Below are positions 15,981-25,228 of a DNA stretch of 64,000 nucleotides, piece after piece. The stretch covers positions 1-64,000 of the forward strand of contig CAZFFP010000008.1 in assembly GCA_964518215.1 (NCBI GenBank), read 5' to 3'. The notes under the pieces were generated by a model that searched no databases, had not been told where the DNA came from, and saw only the letters and a program-made list of their open reading frames with translations. The position numbers and the translations under genes were made by a program. The DNA comes from CAYSGX01 sp964518215. Lineage in GTDB: Bacteria > Bacteroidota > Bacteroidia > Chitinophagales > CAIOSU01. How positions within the stretch are numbered: the stretch's first letter is position 1; every line of letters starts with the position of its first letter.

Positions 15981-18077
15981 CTATTTCATTTCTTTCATAA
16001 TCGAGAGAGCTTCAAGGAGGTAAACATCTTTTTTCAGGTCTTTCATCCAGTCTTCCATTCTTCTTTTATAGGTAGTATCGCTTTCCATGCGGGGCATATC
16101 GGCTTTCAGCGGAATAGAGTTTAATTCGGTTATTTCTTTTTTGATGTCTTCAAAAGTTTTGTTGCGGGCTTTTATTTCTTCCTGACGTTTTTGATACTCT
16201 TTAAGGTTCAGCGGAATTTGGGTATTGTCGCGTTGTTCTTTCAGGAATTTGGCGTTTTCTTCTATTAAAGCGAAGGTTGGATTTTTGCTTACCCGCTCCG
16301 CGCTGTTTTTCTTCAACTCATTAAGATTGGAAACCGGTTTTTGATAACGGGCATAAGTGGCGGCAGAAATTTCGGTCCATTGCATGGGATAGTCTAATTC
16401 TTTTTCGCCAATATTGATGTATCTGAAATTTCCGGGCAATATAATATCAGAATTTACCCCGTTGAGTTGCGTGGTGCCTCCGTTGATTCGGTAAAACTTT
16501 TGATTGGTGAGTTTGAGCGAACCTAAGGGGCGCATGTAAAAATAATTTTGATTCAGATAGTTGTCTAAATCTACTACCCGCTGCACGGTTCCTTTTCCGA
16601 AAGTGGAAGCGCTGCCTATCACCACGCCTCTGCCATAATCCTGAACGGCTGCTGCAAGAATTTCTGAAGCCGAAGCGCTTACTTCATTCACCATTACAAT
16701 CAGTTTTCCATCGAAATGAATGGCGGGGTCCTGGTCGGCAAGCACATAAGGCGTGCCGGTGCGCGATTTCACCTGAACCACCGGTCCTGTGGTGATGAAC
16801 AAGCCCATAATGTCCACTACATCTTGTAGCGAGCCGCCACCATTATCGCGCAGGTCGAGCACGAGGTGATGAATGTTTTCCGACTTGAGTTTCGATAGTT
16901 CGGTTTTAATGTCTTCCGAACATTTTTTCCCGTCTTTTTTATTGAAGTCGGCATAGAACTTTGGCAAATAAATATAGCCTACATTTTGTTTGTCATTTTC
17001 TTTTTTCAGAATGGCAGACTTGGCATAGGTTTCTTCAATCACCACTACATCGCGAATGATTGAAATGGTTTTGATTTCGCCATCGGTTTTTTTCAATGTA
17101 AGGCGCACTTCCGTTCCTTTCTTTCCTCGAATTAAACGCACGGCATCATCTATTCTCATGCCTACAATATATACCGCTTCTTCATTTCCCTGTGCCACAG
17201 AAAGAATGAGGTCGTTTACTTTGAGCTCGCCTTGTTTCCACGAAGGGCTGCCCGGAACAATGTTAATTACTTTAATATAGCCATCACTTTCTTGCAGGGT
17301 GGCGCCAATACCTTCTAACTGCCCCGACATACTGATGTCGAAGTTTTCTTTTTCTTTCGGAGCGAAATAATTGGTGTGTGGATCGGTTGCCATAGCTACG
17401 GCATCGAAAAATTCGCCCTGACGGTCAACACGGTCGAGTTTTTCTAAACGCGAAAACCAGGTATCTATACTTTTTAATACTTTTTCGCGGGCATCGGCTT
17501 CCATTTCTTCAAAAGTTCTGATGGTGAAAGTGGTGTCTTTGTTTTCTTCCGCTTTCTTCTGATTATCTATTTGTGTGTTCAGCCGGGTAATGGTTTGATA
17601 TTTTAATGTGCGTTTCCAAAACAATTTCAATTCGTCAAGGTCTTTTGCCCAAGCCATCTTATCGGGATTCACTTCGAGAAATTCGTTTTCGGTAAAATCG
17701 AAAGGCTTGCTCAAAATTTCTTTGTAGAAACCTTTGGTGTTTTCAATGCGTTCGGTCATGATTTTTGTGGCGGCATCCATTAAAGCATATTCACCGGAAA
17801 TGATTTGGCGATGAATTTCATTTTTGAATTTTTCGAGCTGCTGAACATCTTGTTGGGTGAAAAACTGTTTTCTGATATCCATGCGTTTGAGATATAGTTC
17901 AAAACTGCGCTGCGAAAATTTTTCATCGAATTGAATAGGTAGAAAATGCCCGGAAGTAATGGCTTGCTGAATCACCTGCCCCAATACTTTTTCTTTTTCC
18001 GAATCCTGCTTTTCAACCTGATAGGAAGTGAAGACAAACATCAGCATAGCTGCAATCAAAAAACGCGAAATCATCAT
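15981..18077 (-). CDS. tail-specific C-terminal processing protease (Prc/Tsp, S41)
   Basis: This is an exported serine protease of 698 residues that degrades envelope proteins with non-polar C-termini. It starts with a signal-like segment (residues 1-18), followed by the long N-terminal helical domain, a PDZ domain (about 250-340, GQLEGIGATLQ to TISIIRDVV) and the S41 catalytic core. The core has NEVSASASEILAAAVQDYGRG with Ser469 and STFGKGTVQ with Lys495, a Ser-Lys dyad. The C-terminal DUF3340-like extension (KLTNQKFYRINGGTTQLNGV onward) marks the E. coli Tsp type rather than the shorter CtpA type. It is divergent from the lectin-SprB gene across 215 bases. Confidence 0.95.
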   Translation of the reverse strand: MMISRFLIAAMLMFVFTSYQVEKQDSEKEKVLGQVIQQAITSGHFLPIQFDEKFSQRSFELYLKRMDIRKQFFTQQDVQQLEKFKNEIHRQIISGEYALMDAATKIMTERIENTKGFYKEILSKPFDFTENEFLEVNPDKMAWAKDLDELKLFWKRTLKYQTITRLNTQIDNQKKAEENKDTTFTIRTFEEMEADAREKVLKSIDTWFSRLEKLDRVDRQGEFFDAVAMATDPHTNYFAPKEKENFDISMSGQLEGIGATLQESDGYIKVINIVPGSPSWKQGELKVNDLILSVAQGNEEAVYIVGMRIDDAVRLIRGKKGTEVRLTLKKTDGEIKTISIIRDVVVIEETYAKSAILKKENDKQNVGYIYLPKFYADFNKKDGKKCSEDIKTELSKLKSENIHHLVLDLRDNGGGSLQDVVDIMGLFITTGPVVQVKSRTGTPYVLADQDPAIHFDGKLIVMVNEVSASASEILAAAVQDYGRGVVIGSASTFGKGTVQRVVDLDNYLNQNYFYMRPLGSLKLTNQKFYRINGGTTQLNGVNSDIILPGNFRYINIGEKELDYPMQWTEISAATYARYQKPVSNLNELKKNSAERVSKNPTFALIEENAKFLKEQRDNTQIPLNLKEYQKRQEEIKARNKTFEDIKKEITELNSIPLKADMPRMESDTTYKRRMEDWMKDLKKDVYLLEALSIMKEMK

Positions 18078-18292
18078 ATCGTTAAACTCTTTATGTGGCT
18101 GTGAAAATAACTAACGTAATTTAATTCGCATTGTTGGAGTGTATCATGATGCGGGGGGTAAAATTTGTTAATACAATTAGCGGCAGATTTTTTTCTGATT
18201 TCACTATGCTTTTGTATAGGTTTAATTACTTTAAAGTTGGAACCTGTAATTTTTGAAATCTTGTTATCTTGTGTATCCAATCTCAAAAAAGA

Positions 18293-21200
18293 ATGATTCA
18301 GAAAAAAGCTTTACTTATTGGTTGTGTTTTTTTATTATTTGTCCAGAGGTTTGAAGTTTTGGCACAAAACTATACAGTGCTTGGGAATGCATCTCAAATG
18401 AGCGGATGTGATTGTTTTATGCTCACACCCAATGCCAACAATCAGGCGGGGGCTATTTTTCAAAACCAGACCATTAACCTGAATAACTCCTTTGATTACA
18501 CTTTTTCAATTTTTTTGGGTTGTAATAATGGAAGTGGTGCAGACGGAATCACATTTGCTCTTACATCGAACCCTCAGGGTTTGGGCAATAGAGGCGAGGG
18601 GTTAGGATATGCGGGAACCAATCAACCATGCTCGTTTGCTGTAGAGTTTGACACTTATACCAATTCTAATGTAAATGACCCGAGTTATCATCATATTGCT
18701 TTCAATTCAAACGGGCAATACAATCATAATGTAGCGGGTCCGGTTCCGGCTTTGCCCAATTCGGGTAATTTAGATAATTGCCAAAATCATACTGCGCGAG
18801 TGGTGTGGGATGTCAACTCCAATACTTTTTCTGTGTATCTGAATGGTAATTTAAGGCTTAGTACAGTTATTCCGGATATAGTCAATTCATATTTCTGCGG
18901 AAATCCAATCGTCAACTGGGGCTGGACAGGCGCCACCGGTGGCGGCACTAATGAGCAGAGAGTTTGCGTAGAAAGTATTTCCAGTTGGGTAGCTGGTGTA
19001 AACTATCAATCTTGTTCACCCACCATTCAATTTACAGATGTTTCTACGAGCAATGTCGGCTCTATTCAGTCGTGGGCATGGAATTTTGGTGATGGTAATA
19101 CTTCATCGCAGCAAAATCCGGTACATACCTATTCAGGAATCGGCACCTACAATGTTACATTAGTGATTACCAATATTAGTGGGTGCGCCATAGAATTTTC
19201 ACGACCGGTTACCATTGTAGACTCTATTATAATTTCTTCTGTTTTAAATCAGCCTCCGTGCAACGGAGGCAGTAACGGAAGTATTATTACAACTGCTTCA
19301 TCCGGCTTTGGCGCTGCTGCAGGATATGGAGGTTATTCTTACATTTGGAGTAATGGAACAACCCAAACAGATTATGTAGGCGCTTCCGCAGGAACATACA
19401 CAGTTACCGTAACCGATGGAGTTTGTACTACCACAGGGCAATACACTCTTAGTCAGCCCACACCGCTCACTGCAACCACCACCAGTACTGCTGCCAGTTG
19501 CGGATTAAATAATGGCAGTGTTTCCATTTCTATTTCAGGAGGCACGCCTCCCTATCAGAATGTAAATTGGGCGGGTGTAGCAGGGGCTACCAGAACCGGG
19601 CTTGCTCCAGGAACTTATATAGCCGACTTTACTGATGCTAACGGATGTTCAGCACTGCTTCAATATAGAGAAACAGTAGGAAGTTTGCCTTGCGGCATTA
19701 ATGCCTCCACATCTTCAACCAACGTGCGTTGTTTTGGAGGAAATAACGGAACTGCAACGCTGACAGTAACCGGAGGTTCACCTCCAGCTAACATTACATG
19801 GAACCACGGACCCACAGGAGCTACCGTAACCGGACTTTCAGTGGGTACTTATACTTACAACTATTCCGATGCCAATCCTGCTAACGCTTTCTCGGGATCC
19901 ATTACCATTTCTCAGCCCCCTGCGGCTATCAGCGCTTCTATTACTACCTTAAACACCTCCTGCGCGGGCACCAATGACGGCTCTGCCATTGTTTCTGTTT
20001 CGTCAGGTGGAACGCCACCTTACAGTTACAATTGGAGCATCAACAATCAAAATAATCCGGTAAATAATGGTCTGTCTGCCGGAGCGATTTCTGTTACTGT
20101 TACCGATAATGCAGGCTGTATTGCTGTTCTCTCCGGAAATATTACCGGACCTCCAACACTTACTCTGAATATTGTTGCCATCAATGATAGTTGTTATCAG
20201 TCGCGCAAGGGAAGCGCAACCGCCAATGTTACCGGAGGGACACCGCCTTACACCTATTACTGGGACAATATTTCTCCCGCACAAACCAATCTTGATTTGT
20301 ATGCCGGCACTTATAATGTTACAGTAACCGATGATAATGGCTGCACTATTTCAGGCTCCACCACCATTACCGAGCCGACTCCTGTTTCGCACACCTTAAC
20401 AGTGCAGGATGTGCTTTGTTATGGAAATTCGGACGGCAGTATTTTGATTAATACCACCGGAGGAACGCCTGCCTATACCTACAATTGGAGTCCGGCTTCA
20501 GTAAATGGAAATAATCCTGTGGGATTAGCGGCAGGAACTTATTTTGTGACCATTAGCGATGCAAACAGCTGTGAAACGAATGATACTATTTCCATTTCCG
20601 AACCAGCAACCCCGCTTTCGGTTGTTACAACTTCTACAGATGTTACCTGCAACGGGCTGAACAACGGCTCTCTCACCATTATTCCTGACGGTGGTACTTC
20701 ACCATATTCTTTCATGGGCAATCAGATTCCTTCCTCAGGAACAACCCTTCAAAACCTGCCTCCGGGGATTTATTCGGGCAACGTGGAAGATGCGAACGGA
20801 TGTTTAGTATCGGTGAATGAAACTATTAGCGAGCCGGATGCTATGATTATTTCTGAAACGCACACTAATGTTACCTGCTATAATGGGAATGACGGCTCCA
20901 TTACTATCAGCGTGAGTGGTGGTATAACGCCTTACAATTTCGTATGGGATGACGGCATCGTTACCCAAAACCGCAACAGTCTTTCTGCCGGAACATACAC
21001 GCTGCTTGTAAACGACAGTAACTCCTGCACCGAAAGCATTACCATTGAGTTAACCCAACCTGACGCTATAACCTTTTCGATAAACACAACAGAAATATTG
21101 TGTTATGGAGATTCGGGAGTCATTGAAATTGTTCCCGATGTTGGGGGCAACTATACCTATAACTGGCAGCCTGCCGTGAGCAATTCAAATATTTCGGGAT

Positions 21201-22276
21201 TGGTTCCTGCCGGCACTTTCAGCATTTCAATACTTGACGATAACAATTGCACTTACGACACCACGGTAACACTCACCCAACCTGACTTGATACAATTGTC
21301 GGCTGTGGCTACCGACATCAGTTGCTTTGGCGCTGAAGATGGAGCCATAGCGGCTTCAGTTAGTGGTGGATTGCCGGAATATGAATTTTCTACCGAAAAC
21401 AATGGTGCTTTATATACTTCGGCAGACGGCAATTTCAATAATTTGCCTCCGGGCATTTATGAGGTATCGGTTTCGGACAATAACTCTTGCACCACTTCAG
21501 CTACAGTGAATATTGTTGAACCGAATATCATTCAAAGCAGTATTACAGCTTCCGAAATCAGTTGTTACGGTTACAGTAACGGCTCTGCAACGGTTTCCAT
21601 TAATGGTGGCGTTGCACCATATACATACATCTGGAATGTTCCGGGCAACTCCGAATTTATTGATAATCTTCCCGAAGGAACTTACCATGTAACCGTAACT
21701 GACGGAAACGGCTGTTCTACCAGCGCCACCGTTTCTCTTATTCAGCCTGCACCCATCTGGATACGAACCGGACAGGAAACTTATGAAATTAAATTAGGCG
21801 AGGAAGTTTTGGTGATTACCGAATCGTTTACAAATAATGTTTCCATTGCCGATTATATTTGGACCCCTTCTGAAGGGCTCGATTGCAACAATTGTGAGAG
21901 CACATTGGCAGCACCCGTATTCAGCACTGTTTATACTGTGAGCATGGCAGATGAAAACGGATGTGTGGCATCCACTACATTTACCGTAGAGGTGAGCACC
22001 GAAAAAATAATATACATACCCAACGCTTTCACTCCCAATGGCGATGGCATTAATGATATGTTTGTGATTAGTGCCCTTGGGGTAGTTGATTTCGGAATAA
22101 AAATTTTCGACCGGTGGGGGTCGTTGATGTTCAGCGCTAACGACATCAATAATCATTGGGACGGAACTTTTGTAGGAAAGGAACTGAAGCCCGGAGTATA
22201 TGTCTATCATGTTAATGCCTCATTTCTCGATGGCTCAAAAATTCAGCGAAAGGGAAGCATAACTTTGATTCGCTAA
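18293..22276 (+). CDS. T9SS type B surface protein: L-type lectin, PKD and 11 SprB repeats
   Basis: This is a secreted adhesin-like protein of 1327 residues. The signal peptide spans residues 1-25 (ending VLAQ). An L-type (legume) lectin-like domain covers about 30-230, with ADGITFALTS and SFAVEFDTYTN. A PKD domain follows, with WAWNFGDGNTSS and HTYSGIGTYNVTL. Then come eleven SprB-like repeats of about 75 residues, each with a Cys-x-Gly start, GGTPPYTY-W core and GTYTVTVTDxNGC end. A PKD-like linker (IWTPSEGLDCNNC) and a C-terminal CHU_C/type B sorting domain (IPNAFTPNGDGINDMFVI to KGSITLIR) close it. The longer frame from TTG 18269 would bury the signal peptide, so I used ATG 18293. It is 60 bases ahead of another T9SS cargo gene. 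Confidence 0.92.
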   Translation: MIQKKALLIGCVFLLFVQRFEVLAQNYTVLGNASQMSGCDCFMLTPNANNQAGAIFQNQTINLNNSFDYTFSIFLGCNNGSGADGITFALTSNPQGLGNRGEGLGYAGTNQPCSFAVEFDTYTNSNVNDPSYHHIAFNSNGQYNHNVAGPVPALPNSGNLDNCQNHTARVVWDVNSNTFSVYLNGNLRLSTVIPDIVNSYFCGNPIVNWGWTGATGGGTNEQRVCVESISSWVAGVNYQSCSPTIQFTDVSTSNVGSIQSWAWNFGDGNTSSQQNPVHTYSGIGTYNVTLVITNISGCAIEFSRPVTIVDSIIISSVLNQPPCNGGSNGSIITTASSGFGAAAGYGGYSYIWSNGTTQTDYVGASAGTYTVTVTDGVCTTTGQYTLSQPTPLTATTTSTAASCGLNNGSVSISISGGTPPYQNVNWAGVAGATRTGLAPGTYIADFTDANGCSALLQYRETVGSLPCGINASTSSTNVRCFGGNNGTATLTVTGGSPPANITWNHGPTGATVTGLSVGTYTYNYSDANPANAFSGSITISQPPAAISASITTLNTSCAGTNDGSAIVSVSSGGTPPYSYNWSINNQNNPVNNGLSAGAISVTVTDNAGCIAVLSGNITGPPTLTLNIVAINDSCYQSRKGSATANVTGGTPPYTYYWDNISPAQTNLDLYAGTYNVTVTDDNGCTISGSTTITEPTPVSHTLTVQDVLCYGNSDGSILINTTGGTPAYTYNWSPASVNGNNPVGLAAGTYFVTISDANSCETNDTISISEPATPLSVVTTSTDVTCNGLNNGSLTIIPDGGTSPYSFMGNQIPSSGTTLQNLPPGIYSGNVEDANGCLVSVNETISEPDAMIISETHTNVTCYNGNDGSITISVSGGITPYNFVWDDGIVTQNRNSLSAGTYTLLVNDSNSCTESITIELTQPDAITFSINTTEILCYGDSGVIEIVPDVGGNYTYNWQPAVSNSNISGLVPAGTFSISILDDNNCTYDTTVTLTQPDLIQLSAVATDISCFGAEDGAIAASVSGGLPEYEFSTENNGALYTSADGNFNNLPPGIYEVSVSDNNSCTTSATVNIVEPNIIQSSITASEISCYGYSNGSATVSINGGVAPYTYIWNVPGNSEFIDNLPEGTYHVTVTDGNGCSTSATVSLIQPAPIWIRTGQETYEIKLGEEVLVITESFTNNVSIADYIWTPSEGLDCNNCESTLAAPVFSTVYTVSMADENGCVASTTFTVEVSTEKIIYIPNAFTPNGDGINDMFVISALGVVDFGIKIFDRWGSLMFSANDINNHWDGTFVGKELKPGVYVYHVNASFLDGSKIQRKGSITLIR

Positions 22277-22336
22277 ATTTTTTCGGCACTGATACGCTTA
22301 AACTTTATAACTTTAAAACATGTTATGCTTTAGTTT

Positions 22337-25177
22337 TTGAAAAACCTTCTATCCATATTGTTTATTGTTTGCTGCTCGCTTTCGCTCCATGCTGCACATA
22401 TTGTTGGAGGCGATTTTTATTACCGTTGTTTGGGAAATAATCAATATGAGATTACACTTAAAGTTTATAAAGACTGTTTTGCCACCGGTCCTAATGTGGC
22501 AGATTTTGATAACCCTGCTTTTATCGGGCTTTTCGACCAGTTGAATTTGTTATACAACCGCTACGAAGTGTATCTTGAATCGAGGCGTAATATTCCGCCC
22601 GTTACTGGAAGTCCCTGCGGGCAGGCTCCTGCCAATGTTTGTGTGGAAGAAGGGGTGTATAAATTTATTGTTACCCTGCCGATAAATGAAGTATTTACGG
22701 TGGCATATCAGCGGTGCTGCCGAAATCATACGATAAACAATATTATTACGCCCAGCAATACCGGAGCTACCTATACCGTGCGAATTGATACCCGACCGCA
22801 AACCAATTGCAATAATTCTCCGGTGTTTAATCAGTTTCCACCTATAGTAGTTTGTGCAGGAGAGCAAATTATTTTTGACCATTCTGCCAACGACCCCGAT
22901 GGCGACCGACTGGAATATGAACTTTGTACGCCTAACACGGGTGCCGATCAAACTGATCCACAACCTTTCACGCCATCTTTCCCTCCTTATCTTCCGGTGC
23001 AGTGGTTGGGTCCTTACAACAATAATTATCAGTTAGCATCAAATCCGCCATTGTCTATTGACAGAAACACGGGGCTGCTTACCGGCACACCGAATCAAAT
23101 AGGGCAGTATGTAGTGGGCGTATGTGTGAAAGAGTTTCGTGGCAATGTGTTAATTGGAGAAGTAAGGCGCGATTTTCAGTTTAATGTTACGCAATGCCAA
23201 ACCAATGTTCAGGCTCGTATTCCTACTCTTAATGTGAGCGACCCTGCTGCCGTGGGAACTGCCGGAGTGTATGCTTATGAGTGCAGCGATTTCACCATCA
23301 ACTTTGTAAACACCAGTATTAATGGCACTTATTATCATTGGGACTTTGGTGTTTTAGGAACTAACACGGATACCTCTACACTTTTTCAACCTGCTTATAC
23401 TTACCCCGATACGGGCTATTATATTGTTACGCTTGTGGTGAATCCGGGCTATGCATGTGCTGACACTACAAAAGTTTTGGTTCGAATTTATCCTAACTTT
23501 GTTACAGGTTTCAATTTTACTGAACAATGCGAGGGCATACCCATTGCGTTTACAGACCAAACCGTTTCAACGTTTAATGATGTGAATTCCTGGACATGGA
23601 ATTTTGGTGATGGTAACTCCAGCACTACACAAAGCCCCCAACATCTATACAATAGCCCCGGAACATATAATGTTACGCTTATTTCCACCTCTTCTAAAGG
23701 TTGTCGGGACACGCTTTCGCGAACGGTAGTGCAACATCCGAAGCCTGATGCAGATTTTGAAAATACACCTACCTGTATCAATACACCCATCAATTTTTTC
23801 GATAGCAGCACATTACCTTTCGATAATATAGTAACGTGGGATTGGCGCGCTAATGGAGTTAATGTAAATAATAACAGTTCGTTTAATGCTACATATAATT
23901 CGCTTCAAACATTTACGCTCACACTTATTGTAACTACCGATTTCGGTTGTAAGGATACGGTTACGAAAAACATCACCGTTTATCCGCTTCCCGTTATTGA
24001 TTATTCGCCCGATGCAGAAGTTTGTGAAGGAGATACCATTCAATTATTTGCTTCTGGAGGCGAACAGTACGACTGGTATTCATCGGCAGGCGATACGTTG
24101 TTGAATATTGAAAACCCGATAGTGATTATTGAACAATCGAAATCCTTTACGGTAGTTGTTACAGACAGTAACCAATGTAGCACTTCGGGAGCATTTAATA
24201 TAGTTGCGTTTCCTTTACCACCGGCAAATGCAGGAGCAGACGATTATGTTTGTTTGGGCAGTCTTTATCAATTAAACGGCTCGGGAGGAGTGTCATACTC
24301 GTGGTCGCCCGGTGATGTGCTGAACGATTCCACTGTTTCAAATCCCACAGCAAACATTACAGATACCACAACTTTTGTTTTAACAGTTGTAAGTGTGCAG
24401 GGTTGTCCGAATACCGATACGGTTACTATCAATGTTCAGTCGCCCATTGTTCCGTTTGCTTCGGGCGATACTTTTATTTGCGCTAAGGACACCGTGCAGT
24501 TGAATGCCGGGGGAGGCTTGTATTATGAATGGTTTCCGGCAACAGGATTGAATGATGCTGCCGCAAGTAATCCGCTGGCAAGCCCGTCTTCCACTACGCA
24601 ATATTTTGTGCGCATTGCCAATGATTGTTTTGACGATACATTAACAGTAAATGTAGAAGTGTTTCAGCTTCCCTTTGTCAATGCAGGCATTGATGATACT
24701 ATTTACCGCTCCGAATCTACCGTGCTTAACGGCTCTGCCGGATATGATTTTTTCTGGACTCCGGGAATTTCGTTGAGTGATTCTACTTCGCGCGCGCCAA
24801 CAGCAAGCCCGCTGAATACAACCGATTATATTTTAACTGTAACCGATTTCAACGGATGTGTGAATAGGGACACGGTTCAGATATTCGTAATCGTGAGAAC
24901 TTTGTTGGTGGTGCCCACGGCTTTTTCGCCCAATAATGATGGGCGTAATGACCGCTTCAGAATTATCCGGGCGTTGAATATTGCCAAACTTGAAGGCTTG
25001 CGCGTATTCAACCGCTGGGGGCAATTAGTTTGGGAAACTAACGACCTGAATGGTTGGTGGGATGGCACTTTCAAAGGCGAACCTGCACCCGCAGAAGTTT
25101 ATACCTATTATGCCAAAGCCATTACATACGATGGCGAATTCATCATAGAGAAAGGCAATCTTACTTTGGTGAGATGA
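22337..25177 (+). CDS. T9SS type B surface protein with PKD domains
   Basis: This is a secreted protein of 946 residues, exported by the Sec system and then T9SS. Its signal peptide (residues 1-20, ending LHAAHIVGG) leads into the block HIVGGDFYYRCLGNNQYEI, common in Bacteroidota PKD proteins. Several PKD/Ig-like domains follow, with YYHWDFGVLG, WTWNFGDGNSSTT and LTVTDFNGC. The C-terminus VPTAFSPNNDGRNDRFRI to KGNLTLVR is the type B sorting domain. The start is a TTG (22337), because an in-frame TAG stands two codons upstream and no ATG precedes the signal peptide. No enzymatic domain is visible, so an adhesive or structural role is likely. It is probably co-transcribed with the lectin-SprB gene. 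Confidence 0.9.
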   Translation: MKNLLSILFIVCCSLSLHAAHIVGGDFYYRCLGNNQYEITLKVYKDCFATGPNVADFDNPAFIGLFDQLNLLYNRYEVYLESRRNIPPVTGSPCGQAPANVCVEEGVYKFIVTLPINEVFTVAYQRCCRNHTINNIITPSNTGATYTVRIDTRPQTNCNNSPVFNQFPPIVVCAGEQIIFDHSANDPDGDRLEYELCTPNTGADQTDPQPFTPSFPPYLPVQWLGPYNNNYQLASNPPLSIDRNTGLLTGTPNQIGQYVVGVCVKEFRGNVLIGEVRRDFQFNVTQCQTNVQARIPTLNVSDPAAVGTAGVYAYECSDFTINFVNTSINGTYYHWDFGVLGTNTDTSTLFQPAYTYPDTGYYIVTLVVNPGYACADTTKVLVRIYPNFVTGFNFTEQCEGIPIAFTDQTVSTFNDVNSWTWNFGDGNSSTTQSPQHLYNSPGTYNVTLISTSSKGCRDTLSRTVVQHPKPDADFENTPTCINTPINFFDSSTLPFDNIVTWDWRANGVNVNNNSSFNATYNSLQTFTLTLIVTTDFGCKDTVTKNITVYPLPVIDYSPDAEVCEGDTIQLFASGGEQYDWYSSAGDTLLNIENPIVIIEQSKSFTVVVTDSNQCSTSGAFNIVAFPLPPANAGADDYVCLGSLYQLNGSGGVSYSWSPGDVLNDSTVSNPTANITDTTTFVLTVVSVQGCPNTDTVTINVQSPIVPFASGDTFICAKDTVQLNAGGGLYYEWFPATGLNDAAASNPLASPSSTTQYFVRIANDCFDDTLTVNVEVFQLPFVNAGIDDTIYRSESTVLNGSAGYDFFWTPGISLSDSTSRAPTASPLNTTDYILTVTDFNGCVNRDTVQIFVIVRTLLVVPTAFSPNNDGRNDRFRIIRALNIAKLEGLRVFNRWGQLVWETNDLNGWWDGTFKGEPAPAEVYTYYAKAITYDGEFIIEKGNLTLVR

Positions 25178-25228
25178 AAAGTTTGAAAGCAAAGTAATTC
25201 ATTCAGTGATGTGTCTGAGAGTTATGGT

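Noticed and set aside
18281..22276. Possible CRISPR-like array suggested by repeated GGAGG/ACGCCTCC strings
   Set aside because: The repeats are irregular in length, in frame and protein-coding (SprB domains). No spacers or leader structure are present.
24380..24601. Minus-strand frame of 73 codons inside the PKD protein gene
   Set aside because: It is a mirror of a repetitive low-complexity coding region with no start context or motif.
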